From: Mayamaea pseudoterrestris
Lineage: Eukaryota > Bacillariophyta > Bacillariophyceae > Sellaphorales > Sellaphoraceae
Reading direction: 5' to 3'
NCBI GenBank assembly: GCA_027923505.1
Contig: BROI01000015.1
Coordinates: 1 to 64,000 of the forward strand
Length of the DNA: 64,000 nucleotides
The position numbers were made by a program, and so were the translations under genes. The notes under the pieces are model-generated. The model was not told the origin of the DNA. It saw nothing but the letters and a program-made list of their open reading frames with translations, and searched no databases. Shown piece by piece: positions 10,548-22,353 of the stretch (within the stretch, counting starts at the first letter, position 1; every line of letters starts with the position of its first letter).

Positions 10548-13500
10548 TTATGAGCTGATGGCGGTAAGCGCCAGCAGACTCTTGCTAATCGAGTGGCTGA
10601 GAGCAAAGCGATGGAATGGATGGTGGACAGAATGGGATATTAATGAGTCATGGCGAGTGTCTTCTCCGCCTCGTAGCTTGCGACGCCTACTGGCGCGTGA
10701 GCTGCGGCGCTGTGACCTCCTGAGAGGCGGGCCATCTGGCTCCCTTGTGGGCTCGGGAGTGGGACCGTCCGGGCTCCCTTCTTCGTTGGCCGCTGGGTCT
10801 ATTGGGTCGGGCGCGTCCGGTTGTTCTGGGACTCCTTGGGCCCCCGGTGTAGTGGACCCGGCCGGTCCGTCGGGCTCCTGGGGTTCAGCGGCTTCTTCGA
10901 ATGTGACCTGTGCCGGGGGACCGTTGAGGGTTTCGTTGCCTGGGTGCAGCGTCTCCTGTGGGGAGGCTCCCTTGTTGGCGGCCAGGAAGTGGCACTTGTC
11001 CTGCCAGTGTGAAGTTGGTAGGCAATCATTGAAGGACTTGCGCATGGTCTGAAAGCTTGGGTCAAAGTGTACGTGAAACTGTGGGGAGGCGAGGCCGGTT
11101 TCGAGTGACAGTACCAAGGCCACCGACCTGGCGTGGTGGGCTGAAGGGCCCAGGTATACCCCTACCCGCGCTCGGTCTACCCACTTGTCCTTGCTGGTCA
11201 CGTAGGTGTACACGGGGCACCCGAACGGGGAGTAGTGCTTGGGATTGAAGGAGGCAGGGGCCCCAGTGAAGGTCTCCACTGGTATGCTGTTGTCTTTGAG
11301 GCCTGGCGTGATGTTCTTGGTCTCATTGGCCAGTCTTAGCGCGTAAGGCCACAAGTTGGCATTCACCGCAGTGGGCCATCGGCGGGCGGCGTGGATCATC
11401 ATTGTTCTGGCTTGATCCTGTAGCTCCCTGATGTGTCGCTCGGCTATACCGTTCTGAAAGTGGGCATTGACGCCACAGAATGTGAGCACTTGGTTGGCTT
11501 GCGGTACGCCGTGCTTGCCAACTTGTCGGCAAACCTCCATTTCGGCTGCCGTAGTGTTGACTCCAACCGACGAGCGTACTCGACTGCCTTTAGTTTCTTC
11601 GCGGGTTTTGCAAGTGGATGAAGGAAAATCTGCTGAACTGGTCCACAAAGATAGTGGCGCACATGTAGCGGCGTTTAGTCGGTATGCCTCTCAGTTGGGC
11701 TATCAATCCTGGAGTATAGGAGACCAGTTGGTCAACCGAGACACATTCCCCAGGCCGGGTGGCCAGTACCTTGGAGTCCTCTAGCTGGGCTTGCGTAGGC
11801 TTGGTCCTCCATGGTCTCTTCGTGGCCTTGCCGTAGAGGCAGCTGGTGCACAGAGGCACTGGACACTTGGCTAATCGACTTGGGAGGATGCCCATGCGGG
11901 ACATTGCTTGTATTCACCTTGGGGACGCATGGTTGAGCTTATGGTGCCAGCGCAGGAATTCTGCCGAGGCATCTTGCGGTCTGGTGTCCTCCTCGTCCGG
12001 GCTAACCTGGTCTTGGATCGAGCCTCGTCCGGTCGGGCCGTCAAGCTGGAAATCCGTTGTCAGCGGCTGGGTGCGAGGCGGCTCGGCCGGAGTGACCGTG
12101 GGCGATGGGTGCCCGTCATCGGGCGGGGAGGATCCCATGTAGTCATTCCCCCCCCGGATGCCAGGCGGAAGACTGTGCTGGGAGGTCGTACGGGAGCACG
12201 GCCGCGGCGTAGCAGGTAGGATGCTCGTCGCTGACCGGTGGGATGGTGGCGAGAAAAGCGGAGTAGTTGGCAAAGCCGGGTGCCGAGTTGAGAATGCCCA
12301 CATTGGAGGCGGGATCCAGGGGCACCGTGCGTTGGCGTCGGCACTGATCCCAGTAGAGGACAATGCGATCCGAGTAGGTGAGTGAGTAGGTGCCATCCTT
12401 GTCCGGGTCGTGATCGTTGGCCAGTTGTGCCCAGTGCTGGGGGCTCAGGAGCCGACTGTGCGCTTTGGCGTCGTAGATCATTTTGGGGATGTCGATGGTG
12501 TAGGGGGCTCCCTCGTCGTCCTCAATGGTGTAGCGGCCATGACCCTGGGCGAGTGGGCTGCCAGGCGAGCCATGGATGCCGGTGAGGGTGTGCTGGATCG
12601 CCTTTGGTGGCGAGTAGAAGTCCGATAAGTGGCTGGTGATGCAATAAGATGCGCAATTGTCGACTCGAAGTTGGAGGGAGTCGGTATCAAAGCGGACTTT
12701 GCGTGAGGAGGAGCGGCCGGTGGGGCAGTGGGAGGCGAACGCTAGCCATGGTGACAAGCGTCCATCGGTGCGCGTGGTGGCCCATTCGACGAGTGTTGAC
12801 AGTGGTGTCCCACCGTTGTGTTGAGTAGGTGCGCGTGTCGTATCTGGAGGTGCGCGAGTGTGACTGTCCGCTGAATAGGTGAGGCGTAGTTGTGAATCTC
12901 CCTTGTTGACTGCGCTGGTAGGAGGTGAGAACGGCGTCGCCTTTGGGTTGCGATAAAGGTAGCTCTTATAGGCGTTGTACGCTCGCGCCCGTCGTATGAA
13001 GTCAACTGGGACGAAGGGAGCTTGACGTGTGTTGTAGCGCGTGGGTGTCTCCCTTTTAGGACGATGGCCGAGGTGTGCGTCGGCCGTGACGCTGATAGCC
13101 CAGCAGGCAATGTGATAGTAGCAGAGGCGACGGGCCCAAGTGCGTGACTTGCTGCGCCGAAGGTGGTAGCTGAATGGGTTGACGGACTTGCGCTTGCGTC
13201 GTTCGGCCTTGTAGGGAGGCCATGGCCATGGTAGACGGTGGAACCAGCTCAGCGCTCGGTCCCATAGTTGAAGCGGACTGGCCGAGGAAGGTTTGAAGGT
13301 GTGGCGCGAGTTGGTGCTGGCGCTCTGGTGCGGTGTAGCTGGTGAGTGGCAGATGAATCTCAGGGCGTTCAGGAGTTTACTCATCAGCCCGTAAAACATT
13401 AAGATAAAGTTCCACGGGCATCCCCATCAGCTGCTCTCGTCGCCGCTGTCCTGTTGGTAGATGGCCATTTGCGCTTGGAGCGTCGATGCTGGGGTGGCTG

Positions 13501-14755
13501 TGGCGGCCTCCGGTGTGGCGGCCTCGGGGGTCGCAATCTTGCCTTCCTTCTGTGCCTTGTGGCAGTCGGCCGCTGCGTGCTGGCCCCACTTGGCGTGGTG
13601 CGGGCACCAGGTCCAGTCCAGCTCCTTGCCCTTGGCGTTCTTGGCCTTCTTGTGGAGCTTTCCATCCGTTGGTGCGGAGTCTCCGTCCGTCCTTGACCCG
13701 GTCGGCCCTCGCGTGGCGCCTTTGCGCCGATCTCGCCTTGGCTTCCCTTTGCAGGGCTTCGTCCCTTGGTGGTCGTTCTTCTTTCGCCGTGACTCTTGGC
13801 GTTACCGATAGCGCGTCGAGTGCGGCTGCGGTAGTCATCCGTTTGCTTACGCGCGTCGCACCGTTGTCCACGGCGACGGTGGTCGCAGCAAGTTGGGTGT
13901 GGTCTGCCCCCGGTTCTGTAGATCCTGGTCAACCCTGCGCACGTGGTCGTGAAACTTCTCGATGTTGTAGTCAAAGACTTCCGCTAGCTTGGTTCCTGAG
14001 CAGTCCATGATCTCCTTGTGGAGGTTGAATATGGTGGCCTTGGAGTCGAGCACCGTCTTGGTAATGATAACCATGAGGAGGGCGATGCCCGAGGCAGTGA
14101 CCACGTCCGAAGCCATTCCTTTGAGCTTGTACTCGCTAGCCGACAGGCGGATGCGCGCCTTCATGTCTGGGTCCAGCGACTGGATAATGGTCGAAGCCAG
14201 TTGGTTGTCGGCCTGAGCTTGGCGCGTCTGGGTCCCAAGGAAGGACTTGGCGTACTCTTGGACCTTGGTCATGTTGAGCTTGCCGTACTCCGAAATGAGG
14301 TTGGCGGTAGTCAGGGTGGTCCCCTGTTCGCACTTGGTGAGCGGCACGTCGTAAACGTTCCAGTTGAACTGAGTTCCTTTGTCGTCCAGGTCGGCGAGAA
14401 ACCCTGAGAGCTCCTCCGACTTGCCAGAGTACTTCTTGTCGAGTCCCTTGGAGGATTCGATGAATACCTTCATGTTCTTGGCATCGCTAAAGTTCATTGG
14501 CTGGTTGGTCGCCAATGGCGTAAGCTGGTACGCACTGCTGCTGGGAGCGGCCACCGCTGGTGGAGCACCTTGCTGCGCGGTGGCAGCCAAGGCTTCAGCG
14601 ACTGCGGCTGCGATGGCGGCTTGGAGAGCAGCCTGGTTGGCTTCCTGGTCCTGGAGGCGACGCACTTCGGTGGCGGCGGCAGCGGCTTCGTTGGCTTGCT
14701 GCATGGCTGCAATGCGTGCAGTCATCTCGGCGATCTGGGCGGCGTGGGCGTCCAT
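10548..14755 (-). mobile_element. Fossil Ty1/copia-like retroelement C (broken)
   Basis: A third copia-type element on the minus strand. Gag begins at 14755 with an Ala/Gln-rich coiled region and contains a segment of the type KYSGKSEELSGFLADLDDKG. A protease-like region with a DNCAS motif lies near 12660, the integrase zinc-binding part (HHKLNHAS, then CTSCLYGKATKRPW) near 11930-11830, and the integrase core and C-terminus between 11700 and 10900, followed by a Pro/Glu-rich linker. It is broken, with several breaks, and appears interrupted by element B. No LTR is identified. The 14756-15000 stretch upstream may hold its 5' leader or LTR, but I cannot prove it. Confidence 0.7.
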
Positions 14756-15311
14756 TGCTTGTTATGTTTGTTGCGGGTTGCGCAGAGGAAGCGTGTTGTT
14801 ATGGTAATTCAGTCGAGGTCAACTGAAGGGCTCGGTGGTTACTACTTGCAAGTAACTAGAAATCAAAGAAGGTTTGCTTCGTTTGGTAACTGTGAGTGTT
14901 TAGTGTTACTGCTATAATTTACTGCCTTTGCAGGCCGAGTCTCGCCGAGGTGCGGGCTTGCTTGGGCCTGCTATGTATGATAGCCAGTGAACTTGCCGTC
15001 TTGCGGGTAATTAGGGTGCTTTGGCGTTTGTAGCCATTATTAACTGGTGATTGAACAGATAGTTAGAGAGTAAGTCAGTTGGATGCTTCGCCATCCCCTT
15101 GCCAATGGCGAGGCCTGCATCGCCATGGTCAGTCTGTGGCGAGGCTGGTTTGTGTGGACCGTACCGAATCCCGCCGATCTGTCGATGTCGCATGGACATC
15201 CATCTATGTCGCATACACATCCAACACCTCGGTGTAAGCTTGCATAATATATACAGGTGTGTACTGCCAACAGTCGTATGTGTGCATCGCCAAACAACTT
15301 GACACCATCAT
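14756..15311. other. Intergenic, no gene seen
   Basis: About 560 bp between the gag of element C and the 144-bp tandem repeat. It may include the leader or LTR of element C near 14760-15000. No conserved frame or RNA gene is visible. Confidence 0.4.
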
Positions 15312-16130
15312 CTGTAGCTCCCAGTTTGTCTCTCAGCACCCAACTTAGCAGCTTGCCATCAAGTGTGCCATCAAGTGATCCAAGCACCAAGCCCGGTGAA
15401 TAATCTAGCGCAGGACCCAGTCTCCTTCCCGGTGCAGCATCAAGCTTGCCACCCTCTGTAGCTCCCAGTCTGTCTCTCAGCACCCAACCCAGCAGCTTGC
15501 CATCAAGTGTACCATCAAGTGATCCAAGCACCAAGCCCGGTGAATAATCTAGCGCAGGACCCAGTCTCCTTCCCGGTGCAGCATCAAGCTTGTCACCCTC
15601 TGTAGCTCCCAGTTTGTCTCTCAGCACCCAACCCAGCAGCTTGCCATCAAGTGTGCCATCAAGTGATCCAGGCACCAAGCCCACTGAATAATCTAGCGCA
15701 TGACCCAGTCTCCTTCCCAGCGCAGCATCAAGCTTGTCACCCTCTGTGGCTCCCAGTTTGTCTCCAGGCACTCAACCCGGCAGCGTGCCATCAAGTGTGC
15801 CGTCAAGTGATCCAAGTGCCAAGCCCAGTGTGTGACTCACTTAGTGCAGGGCCCAGTGTCCATCCTGCAGCAGCAATGTTGTGCCCCTCTGTGAGTTCCA
15901 GTTTGTCTCTCAGCACCCAACCCAACAGCTTGCCATCAAGTGTGCCATTCAGTGACCCAAGCGCCAAGCCCAGTGTGTCATCTAGCACAGGACCTCAACT
16001 CCTTCCCAGTGCAGCAACAAGCTTGTCCCCCACTGTGGATCCCACTTTCTTACCCAGCAGTCACCCTAGCAGCTTGCTATCAAGTGTGCCATCAATTGAT
16101 CTAAGCAGATTTTCCTCCAAACATTCACCC
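15312..16130. repeat. 144-bp tandem repeat, about 5.5 units
   Basis: Units start at 15312, 15456, 15600, 15744, 15889 and 16033 with the core CTGTAGCTCCCAGTTTGTCT. The first three or four are very similar; the last two are more diverged. The period is 48 codons, so one frame is preserved from unit to unit. On the minus strand an open frame runs 15771-15040 with a Gly/Leu/Asp-rich 48-residue repeat. On the plus strand the later units read as a Ser/Pro repeat of the form LPSSVPSSDPSAKPSVSSS, typical of diatom PS-rich cell-surface proteins, while the earlier units have a stop in that frame. It is either a decayed Ser/Pro-repeat gene or a minisatellite. Confidence 0.8.
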
Positions 16131-16389
16131 ATGCAGCTTGCCATCAAGTCAGGTCTGACCCCAGTCCCTCGGTGCAATGCATCGCTACGTACGGTAGACA
16201 ATGAATGCCTCAATACCGCTCCGACGTGAAAGCTCAAGGCGCGCCGCTCCGCGCTCGATCATATCGCGTAATTCTAGATTCTTGACATGGCATGGAGCTC
16301 AACCTTTTGTTTCAATAAGAGAAGAGCATACTGTTTCGTTTTTGGATAAAGGAGCTTTGGGTTGATTGAGTCTATGCTGAGCGAGCTTC

Positions 16390-18072
16390 ATGTCGGACAC
16401 CATGTTGATATTACGAACGCTCCTGCAGGATCGGAACGAACGCGAGACGAATCCATTCATATCCATCAACCAAGCCAATGCCACGCTTCTTAATCAAGTT
16501 GACGCGCTGCAACAAAAGTGCGAAATAGCAGATCGAGAGCTGGTCGCCCTTCGTACACAACTATCTACTAATCCGTCCAAGGCTGGGAAGATGGCCGCGG
16601 CTGCTGCGCTCAGGAACGAGACACGACTTCACGAAAAATTGGAAAAATTGCAGGAGGAATGCAATGCGACACTAAAAATAGAAGCACAGGAGAAGGCGCT
16701 TGCACTTGAAACAGCTCATTTATTGGCCCAGCAAAAAGATTTGGTTGCAGCCCAGGAAATTCAGCTGCAGCAACAGCAAGCTGAACTCGAGCAAACGCAA
16801 AGGGCAGTAATACACTTGCAGGATCAAGTAAAAGAGGCACAACGAGCGACTCTGCTAGCGGTGAAACAGTACGATGGATTAAAGGTAACCATTCGTCAGC
16901 TGCAAAAAGAAAATGATTCGCTGCAAAAGGAAAATTATACGCTAGAGTTTCGACTCGTCGACGACAAGAGGTTACTTGGCGACGAACTCAACACGCTGAC
17001 GGAAACAATTGAGTCTTTAAAGCGAGAGGTTGACATGCTTAGGAGCTTAAAGGCGCAAGAAGAACAGCGAAGTAGAGGATCGTTTGGTGGCACAAATCCT
17101 GCACAGGCTGAGTCTAAGACCGCTCAGGACGACGGGCGTCAAATTGGGGATTTTGGAGTTATTGTACCGAATGAAATTAAGCTGAATATTTTCGCCCATG
17201 CGATGGAAGGAACTTGTTTGCGGTACGATACTTCCGGAATTGGACTGTTGGCAACATCGAGTAGTGATGCCACCGTCAAGGTTTTCGACGCCAACCTAGG
17301 ACATGTGCTGGCGACGTTACGCGGGTCACCAGGTAGTTCCATCATTAGTTGTGACCTATCGAACAATCTCGTTGTTGGTGCTGGGTCAGACAAAACTTGC
17401 CGTGTTTGGAACTTGAGAACGCAAAGAATGATACATCATTTAGTCGGGCATGCGCAAAAGGTTACTTGCGTGCGCTTGTTTAATGGCGACAAATCAGTTT
17501 TGACAGCATCCTCGGATCGCTCCCTCAAGGTTTGGGATATATCACTGAAAACATACAAGCAAACGGTTACTTTACGGCATAGTTCAACTTCAAACTGCGT
17601 TGACGTGGCTTCTGATTCCATGTCGGCCGTCAGCGGTCATTTAGACGGTGGGCTAAGGATCTGGAACTTGCATTCGGGCGAGCGAACGGCGGATATGCCA
17701 GGAGTACACGAAGCGGCTGTAACATCGGTGCGATTTCATCCTCTGGGCAATGGGCATATTCTCACTAACGCAGCAGACTCTTGTCTGAAGGTAGTGGATG
17801 TGCGGACGGGCATGGCTATCCAAACATTCCGGCACCTGGGGTTTCAAACTGTGCACAACTGGTCGAGCTCCGCATTTAGCCCAGACGGCAGATACGTCAT
17901 TGCTGGTTCCAACTCTACAGGAAACATTTACGTGTGGGATACGACAGATGGATCGTTAAAGAAAACTCTGGAGGGTCATACAGTGGGAGTCTGTGCAATT
18001 GATTGGGGCCGGGGATCGCAGCAACAAGTCGCATCAGTTGATCGGATGGGAATGTTGATTTTGTGGGCCTGA
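16390..18072 (+). CDS. ATG16-like coiled-coil/WD40 protein
   Basis: Single-exon frame of 560 aa. Residues about 25-235 form a long Gln/Glu/Leu-rich coiled coil, and residues about 265-560 form a seven-bladed WD40 propeller with the signatures TLRGSPGSS, VGHAQKVTCVRLF, SSDRSLKVWD, SGHLDGGLRIWN, DSCLKVVD, NIYVWD and LEGHTVGV. This order and length match ATG16/ATG16L, which binds ATG5-ATG12 and directs lipidation of ATG8 on the phagophore. Human ATG16L1 is about 607 aa. The N-terminal ATG5-binding helix (residues 4-20, LILRTLLQDRNERETNPF) fits the family pattern in which a charged helix opens the protein. A related WD40/coiled-coil protein (TipD type) is the same family. Start chosen at the first ATG; an in-frame alternative would be internal. 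Confidence 0.8.
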   Translation: MSDTMLILRTLLQDRNERETNPFISINQANATLLNQVDALQQKCEIADRELVALRTQLSTNPSKAGKMAAAAALRNETRLHEKLEKLQEECNATLKIEAQEKALALETAHLLAQQKDLVAAQEIQLQQQQAELEQTQRAVIHLQDQVKEAQRATLLAVKQYDGLKVTIRQLQKENDSLQKENYTLEFRLVDDKRLLGDELNTLTETIESLKREVDMLRSLKAQEEQRSRGSFGGTNPAQAESKTAQDDGRQIGDFGVIVPNEIKLNIFAHAMEGTCLRYDTSGIGLLATSSSDATVKVFDANLGHVLATLRGSPGSSIISCDLSNNLVVGAGSDKTCRVWNLRTQRMIHHLVGHAQKVTCVRLFNGDKSVLTASSDRSLKVWDISLKTYKQTVTLRHSSTSNCVDVASDSMSAVSGHLDGGLRIWNLHSGERTADMPGVHEAAVTSVRFHPLGNGHILTNAADSCLKVVDVRTGMAIQTFRHLGFQTVHNWSSSAFSPDGRYVIAGSNSTGNIYVWDTTDGSLKKTLEGHTVGVCAIDWGRGSQQQVASVDRMGMLILWA

Positions 18073-18152
18073 AATAGCAATAGATTTATGTATAGCAGAT
18101 TGATATCCATATACTAGGCTGCAATGCCTTGTCGTTTAGTCCAGCACTCGCG

Positions 18153-19767
18153 TCACTTCTTCAACTTCCAAAAGAGATTTGGGTTGTACGCGGCATACAC
18201 TGAGATCAAAGCCTCACAAAGCTGCGCTTGAAAAGTGGTTAAAGGCAGATCATTTGGCGGACTTTGGAAGGGCCGCTCCAACTCTCGAGCTGTCTCGTGA
18301 AGACCCAGAAAGCAGCCGACTGTAAGAGTATTCATTAATGCTCCCAACCCCAAACTGGATGAGCGCAGCATATATTGTGTGAGACACGCAAGGAAGGCCA
18401 ATCAATAGCGACAGAACTCTAAATGACAAATGCACATACCTGGACACAAAACCACTAAAAAGTAAAGGGAGGACAAAGAGAATGACAATCGAAAAACAGG
18501 TTGCAATCTGTGCGTGTGGGTGGGGGAATGGCACGTAAGCAATTAGCCGACATTGGTTATATCCTTTCATTCCATCCGAGAGAAACTGGTAGATGCGCGT
18601 AAGGATGGGCGTGCCAACGTGACCTGTACTGCCCTTCAACGACTCTCGCGTGATAAATTCTTGTAGCCACATGGAGCATAGCGTTACCTTCGCGTACGGT
18701 CCTTGACACGATCGTAATGCCGCTATTTCATTGTCGCTCACTCCACCAAGGACGCCTAAAGGTCGAGCTGCATTGTAAAGCGTCCGCTTCTCCTGTGTCC
18801 GAGAAGTTCCCGTAATAAAATAAAATATAGACGACAGCGCATTTTGATCCCCGTATTCGCTTCGAATATCGCGGTTCAGGTAATCCGGATCGACTGGTGG
18901 CCAAGGCGAACCTGGAATATATTCAATGATGCGCATGTCCACGCCTTCCATGTTGGCACGCAAAGACTCAAGTGCCACTGCTCCCAAAAGGCTATATAAA
19001 TGCGCCAGTTCCTGCATAAACAGGGAAGGATATGGAATATTCTGCGATGTCATGGGTTCATGAGGTGTTTCAAGCGTTTCAATGCGGTCAGTCGCTGCAA
19101 ATCGTCGAAGAAATCTTAGTGGAATAGGTATCCGAGCTTTCGAAGCATCAGCACGAATTGAGCTTATGCTTTTTGTAAGTGACCCCTTAGGATGTGGTAC
19201 TGGCTCGCGCTTTGGCTCCTTGTACGACTTCTTCTTCGTCATGCTGTTATATAACTTCAGTTTGACATAGTTTTTCTTCCGCAGACCCGCTTCGAGTGAT
19301 TCGGCTTGGGCTAGCTTTGTCCCCTCCTCCAAAAGCTGCCACTTCTGTAGTCCTCCAACGATATCCTGTCGTCGCAAATGCGGATGCTTGCCAAAAGCTT
19401 TTGGCTGATTGACATAGTACTTTTGATTTTGGTATCCGAATGCGGCAAGCGCGAGTGCAGAATCGAGCCATTTGGAGAGCATCAAATGAATGCCAGTGGC
19501 TCCATCCCAATATCTACCGTACGCATAATTTAATCGAAACGTGAGCAAAAATGCCACAAAGCTAATCAATACCCCGATTACATAGGGGTGTTCGATGGGC
19601 GTGCATCCCGATGCACCCAGGTAAAGCGAGCACCACGGAATGGACATCTTGATCGCCACAAAAAACGAAGTGCTTAATAGAGTTGGAAAGAGAGATTTGT
19701 ACACGGCGCTACCATGCACTCTTAATAAGAGTCTCAAACCGAAAACGTCTCTCTCGTAGAGGATCAT
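18153..19767 (-). CDS. Bestrophin-like (UPF0187) anion channel, paralogue 1
   Basis: Two exons: 19767-18440 and 18354-18153, with an 85-bp intron (18439-18355, GTATGTGC...CATCCAG). The spliced protein is 509 aa. It opens with the family pattern MILYERDVFGLRLLLRVHGS, has N-terminal membrane helices, then FRLNYAYGRYWDGATG, a long variable charged insert, HLYSLLGAVALESLRANM, and ends with ARELERPFQSPPNDLPL and a C-terminal FWKLKK. The acidic ELERPF/NPPND region is the bestrophin calcium-clasp/family signature area. The splice is supported by the paralogue, whose sequence matches across the junction. Such proteins conduct chloride or bicarbonate; algal members in thylakoids help deliver bicarbonate, but I see no plastid presequence here. 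It lies head-to-head with paralogue 2, 231 bp apart. Confidence 0.88.
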
Positions 19768-19998
19768 GGTGGAAAAGTGGAAACGGATGTGTTGGAATTC
19801 TACTTTCGGGGTTGTCTCAGATTTTCAAATCGCAGTGGCACTAACTACTCAATCACACACAATAAATATGAAATGCCACTTCATTCATTCCTATGACTTC
19901 GCTCATCAAGCGCGCCATGACCATACGACACACGACGTTAACATCGTCACAGTCAGCACGCGAAGACACCAAATGTTTGCCAATCATAGACATGCATC
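19768..19998. promoter_or_regulatory. Shared intergenic region of divergent bestrophin genes
   Basis: 231 bp separate the two divergent start codons, so both promoters must lie here or overlap. No TATA box or known motif can be assigned with confidence. Confidence 0.5.
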
Positions 19999-21583
19999 AT
20001 GATTCGATATGAGGCGGGACCATTCGGTTTAAACGTTCTATGGCGCTTGCACGGATCAGCCGTATTCAAATCCATCGTTCCAGCCCTCGGCTCATCGGTT
20101 ATATATTTGCTCTTGTTTGAACTGACCAATGAAGAAAACGAGCTGCTCTTTCTCCATCCATATCCAATTGGGGCCTTAATTGCAGCACTTACCTTCCTGC
20201 TGTCTTATCGTGCAACGTTTGCTTACAACCGATATTGGGAAGCTTGCTCGGCAGTTTATTTGATGCATTCGAGATGGATGGATCTTGGCACGTCGCTAGC
20301 AGCCTTTCATTTGCAATCTTCCAAATACAAGGGTCGAAAGCCTCCGTCATTTGGTCATTACCCACATTTACGGGTCGTCGAGCGAGAACGTGAGCGACTT
20401 AATGAGCCGACTCTCGATGAACTAGAAGTGCAACTATTGGACGCGGAAAAGAAGCCATCGGAGACAATTCGCTCAAGAATCGGCAGGACATTCCGAAAGG
20501 CTAAGGAGCACGATATGGAGCACGGTGGGGCATTATATCCTTCTATGAAGGTTCCAATGGATATGAATGACTCATCGTCTTCGATTGATTTCGACACGGG
20601 TACGGTGAATAAGATTGAGACTCGAAATATTGGACCTAGCATTGATTTGAACACGGATGAGCCCGCCCTATTCCGTAAGTACAGCTTGCAGCTCATTGCA
20701 TTTTCAAACAAAGTACTCATTCCTAATACTCTCATTTCAATGATAATCAGTGGAGGAAGCAGCACATTTGTTGTCGCTCTTGTCGGCAGTAGCCTTGTCG
20801 ACCCTCCGAAACGACTTAGAGCATGCCGACTCGCCGCTTTGCACATTCTATCCAGGCCAGCCATTTCCCCATGTCGACCCCGACAACTATAATGCTGACG
20901 TTCGTAAAGGTTGGAAGAATGAGCGCCAGTCCGTTACGCTCGTCATGTACTTGCTTGGATTCTCTCGAAGTAAGGCATCGCGCACCTTGTATAATGCAGC
21001 CCGCCCATTGCGCGTCGTTGGAGGTGTGAGCGATGCCGAGGTGGCCTTGCTGCAAGCTGCTAGAGGACCAATGGCCAAGGTTGCTCTTGTCAGTATGTGG
21101 CTGCAGGAATTCATTACTCGAGAACATTTGTCGGGCAGCACTGGCAAAGTGGGTGCGCCAATCATTGGGCGACTGTTTCAATACATAAGCGACGGCATGT
21201 TAGGTTACAATATGGCTCGAAAGGTTGCATACATACCATTTCCCTTTGCACATGCCCAGATAACCAGTCTCTTTGTGTTGGTTGTTATTGGAGTCATGCC
21301 ATTATTAATGCTTTCTTTTGTCACCAACGAAATATTTGGCGCATTGCTCAACTTTGTGACGGTTTGTTGCTTTTGCGGTCTGGATTCCGTCGCTAAAGAA
21401 CTGGAAGACCCTTTCTTTAATCCACCGAATGATATTCCAGTCAACAATCTGCATGCTCAATTCAATGAAGCTATAATGACGATGTTCAGAGGATGGCATC
21501 CTGATGCGTACTGGAGGATTAAGCGTGAACCGGCAGGAGAGGGCGCGAATGGTTATGGACGTGATGGTGATGGCTGCGACTGA
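19999..21583 (+). CDS. Bestrophin-like (UPF0187) anion channel, paralogue 2
   Basis: Two exons: 19999-20674 and 20751-21583, joined across a 76-bp intron (GTAAGTACAG...GATAATCAG). The spliced protein is 502 aa. It shares with paralogue 1 the opening MIRYEAGPFGLNVLWRLHGS, the motif TFAYNRYWEACSAVYLMHSRW, the segment EEAAHLLSLLSAVALSTLRN, the conserved ASRTLYNAARPLRVVGGVSD and LVSMWLQEFITREHLSGSTG, and the acidic AKELEDPFFNPPNDIPV. The variable insert (about 120-220) is charged and differs from that of paralogue 1. The two genes place their introns at different sites (before the EEAAH segment here; in the last membrane region in paralogue 1). Expected role: membrane anion/bicarbonate channel; the membrane is not determined by sequence. 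Confidence 0.88.
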
Positions 21584-22353
21584 CTTTTTACATTGACGAA
21601 GAATGTAGATAAGCTTTAACGACTTTTGTCATGATGTTCTGATGAAGCGACGGACGTGGCAATATTTAAATAATGCGAGCGATATGAGTTTGCGAGTTTG
21701 TAGTTTGTAATATGTAATTTTCTTTGTAACTTCTTTTATCTCTTTAGAGCAACAAGTGCGACTTTGCTAGTAGCAGGTGTCATTGTCATGACTGGCATGA
21801 CCTCGTTGCGGAATGGTTCGACGAGTCCTTGGCGGATGAGGCCAGGCTAGCACGATTAAGCTCGTTTCGGCTTGTATATATTCGTTACAAAGACTCATTT
21901 GACTGCTTCTACAAGTCGAATTCTATGTTGTAAAACCTCTTTTGTCGAAACGGGATGGCGGATGGAGATGGAGCATGGAACAGTTTTCACCAGACCGTCC
22001 TACGGCGGCTTCATGAGACATTTCGAGAAAGATGAGACTCGGATAGTTAAGTCAAGTGTGGATATATAAGCGGAGCACACGACTTTGGCTAGCAACCGCT
22101 CTCGATTCTCGATTCTCGAAGGACAATCAGGACAATGATGATGATCAACCCGAGCAACGTGATGCGGAAAGTTGTGTAACTACGTTTGGCCGCCCGGCTC
22201 TCGAAACCGATCGCTCCGGTACTCAACCGGTACTAGATGTAGCAATGGACAGACGCAGCCAACGTGAACCGTCGACTCAAGGAAATCGAAACGCCATGCG
22301 CAATTCGTGGAGCAGGTGAGCCCTTGTTCGTCCTACGTAGTTCTAAAATAACC
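21584..22353. other. Intergenic between bestrophin 2 and eIF3m
   Basis: About 770 bp. No convincing gene. The eIF3m frame stays open upstream to 22264, but the strong start context (ACCATGG) is at 22354, so the upstream part is treated as 5' leader. Confidence 0.4.

Noticed and set aside
22264-22353. N-terminal extension of eIF3m
   Set aside because: The frame is open, but the residues are not family-like and ATG 22354 has a strong ACCATGG context.
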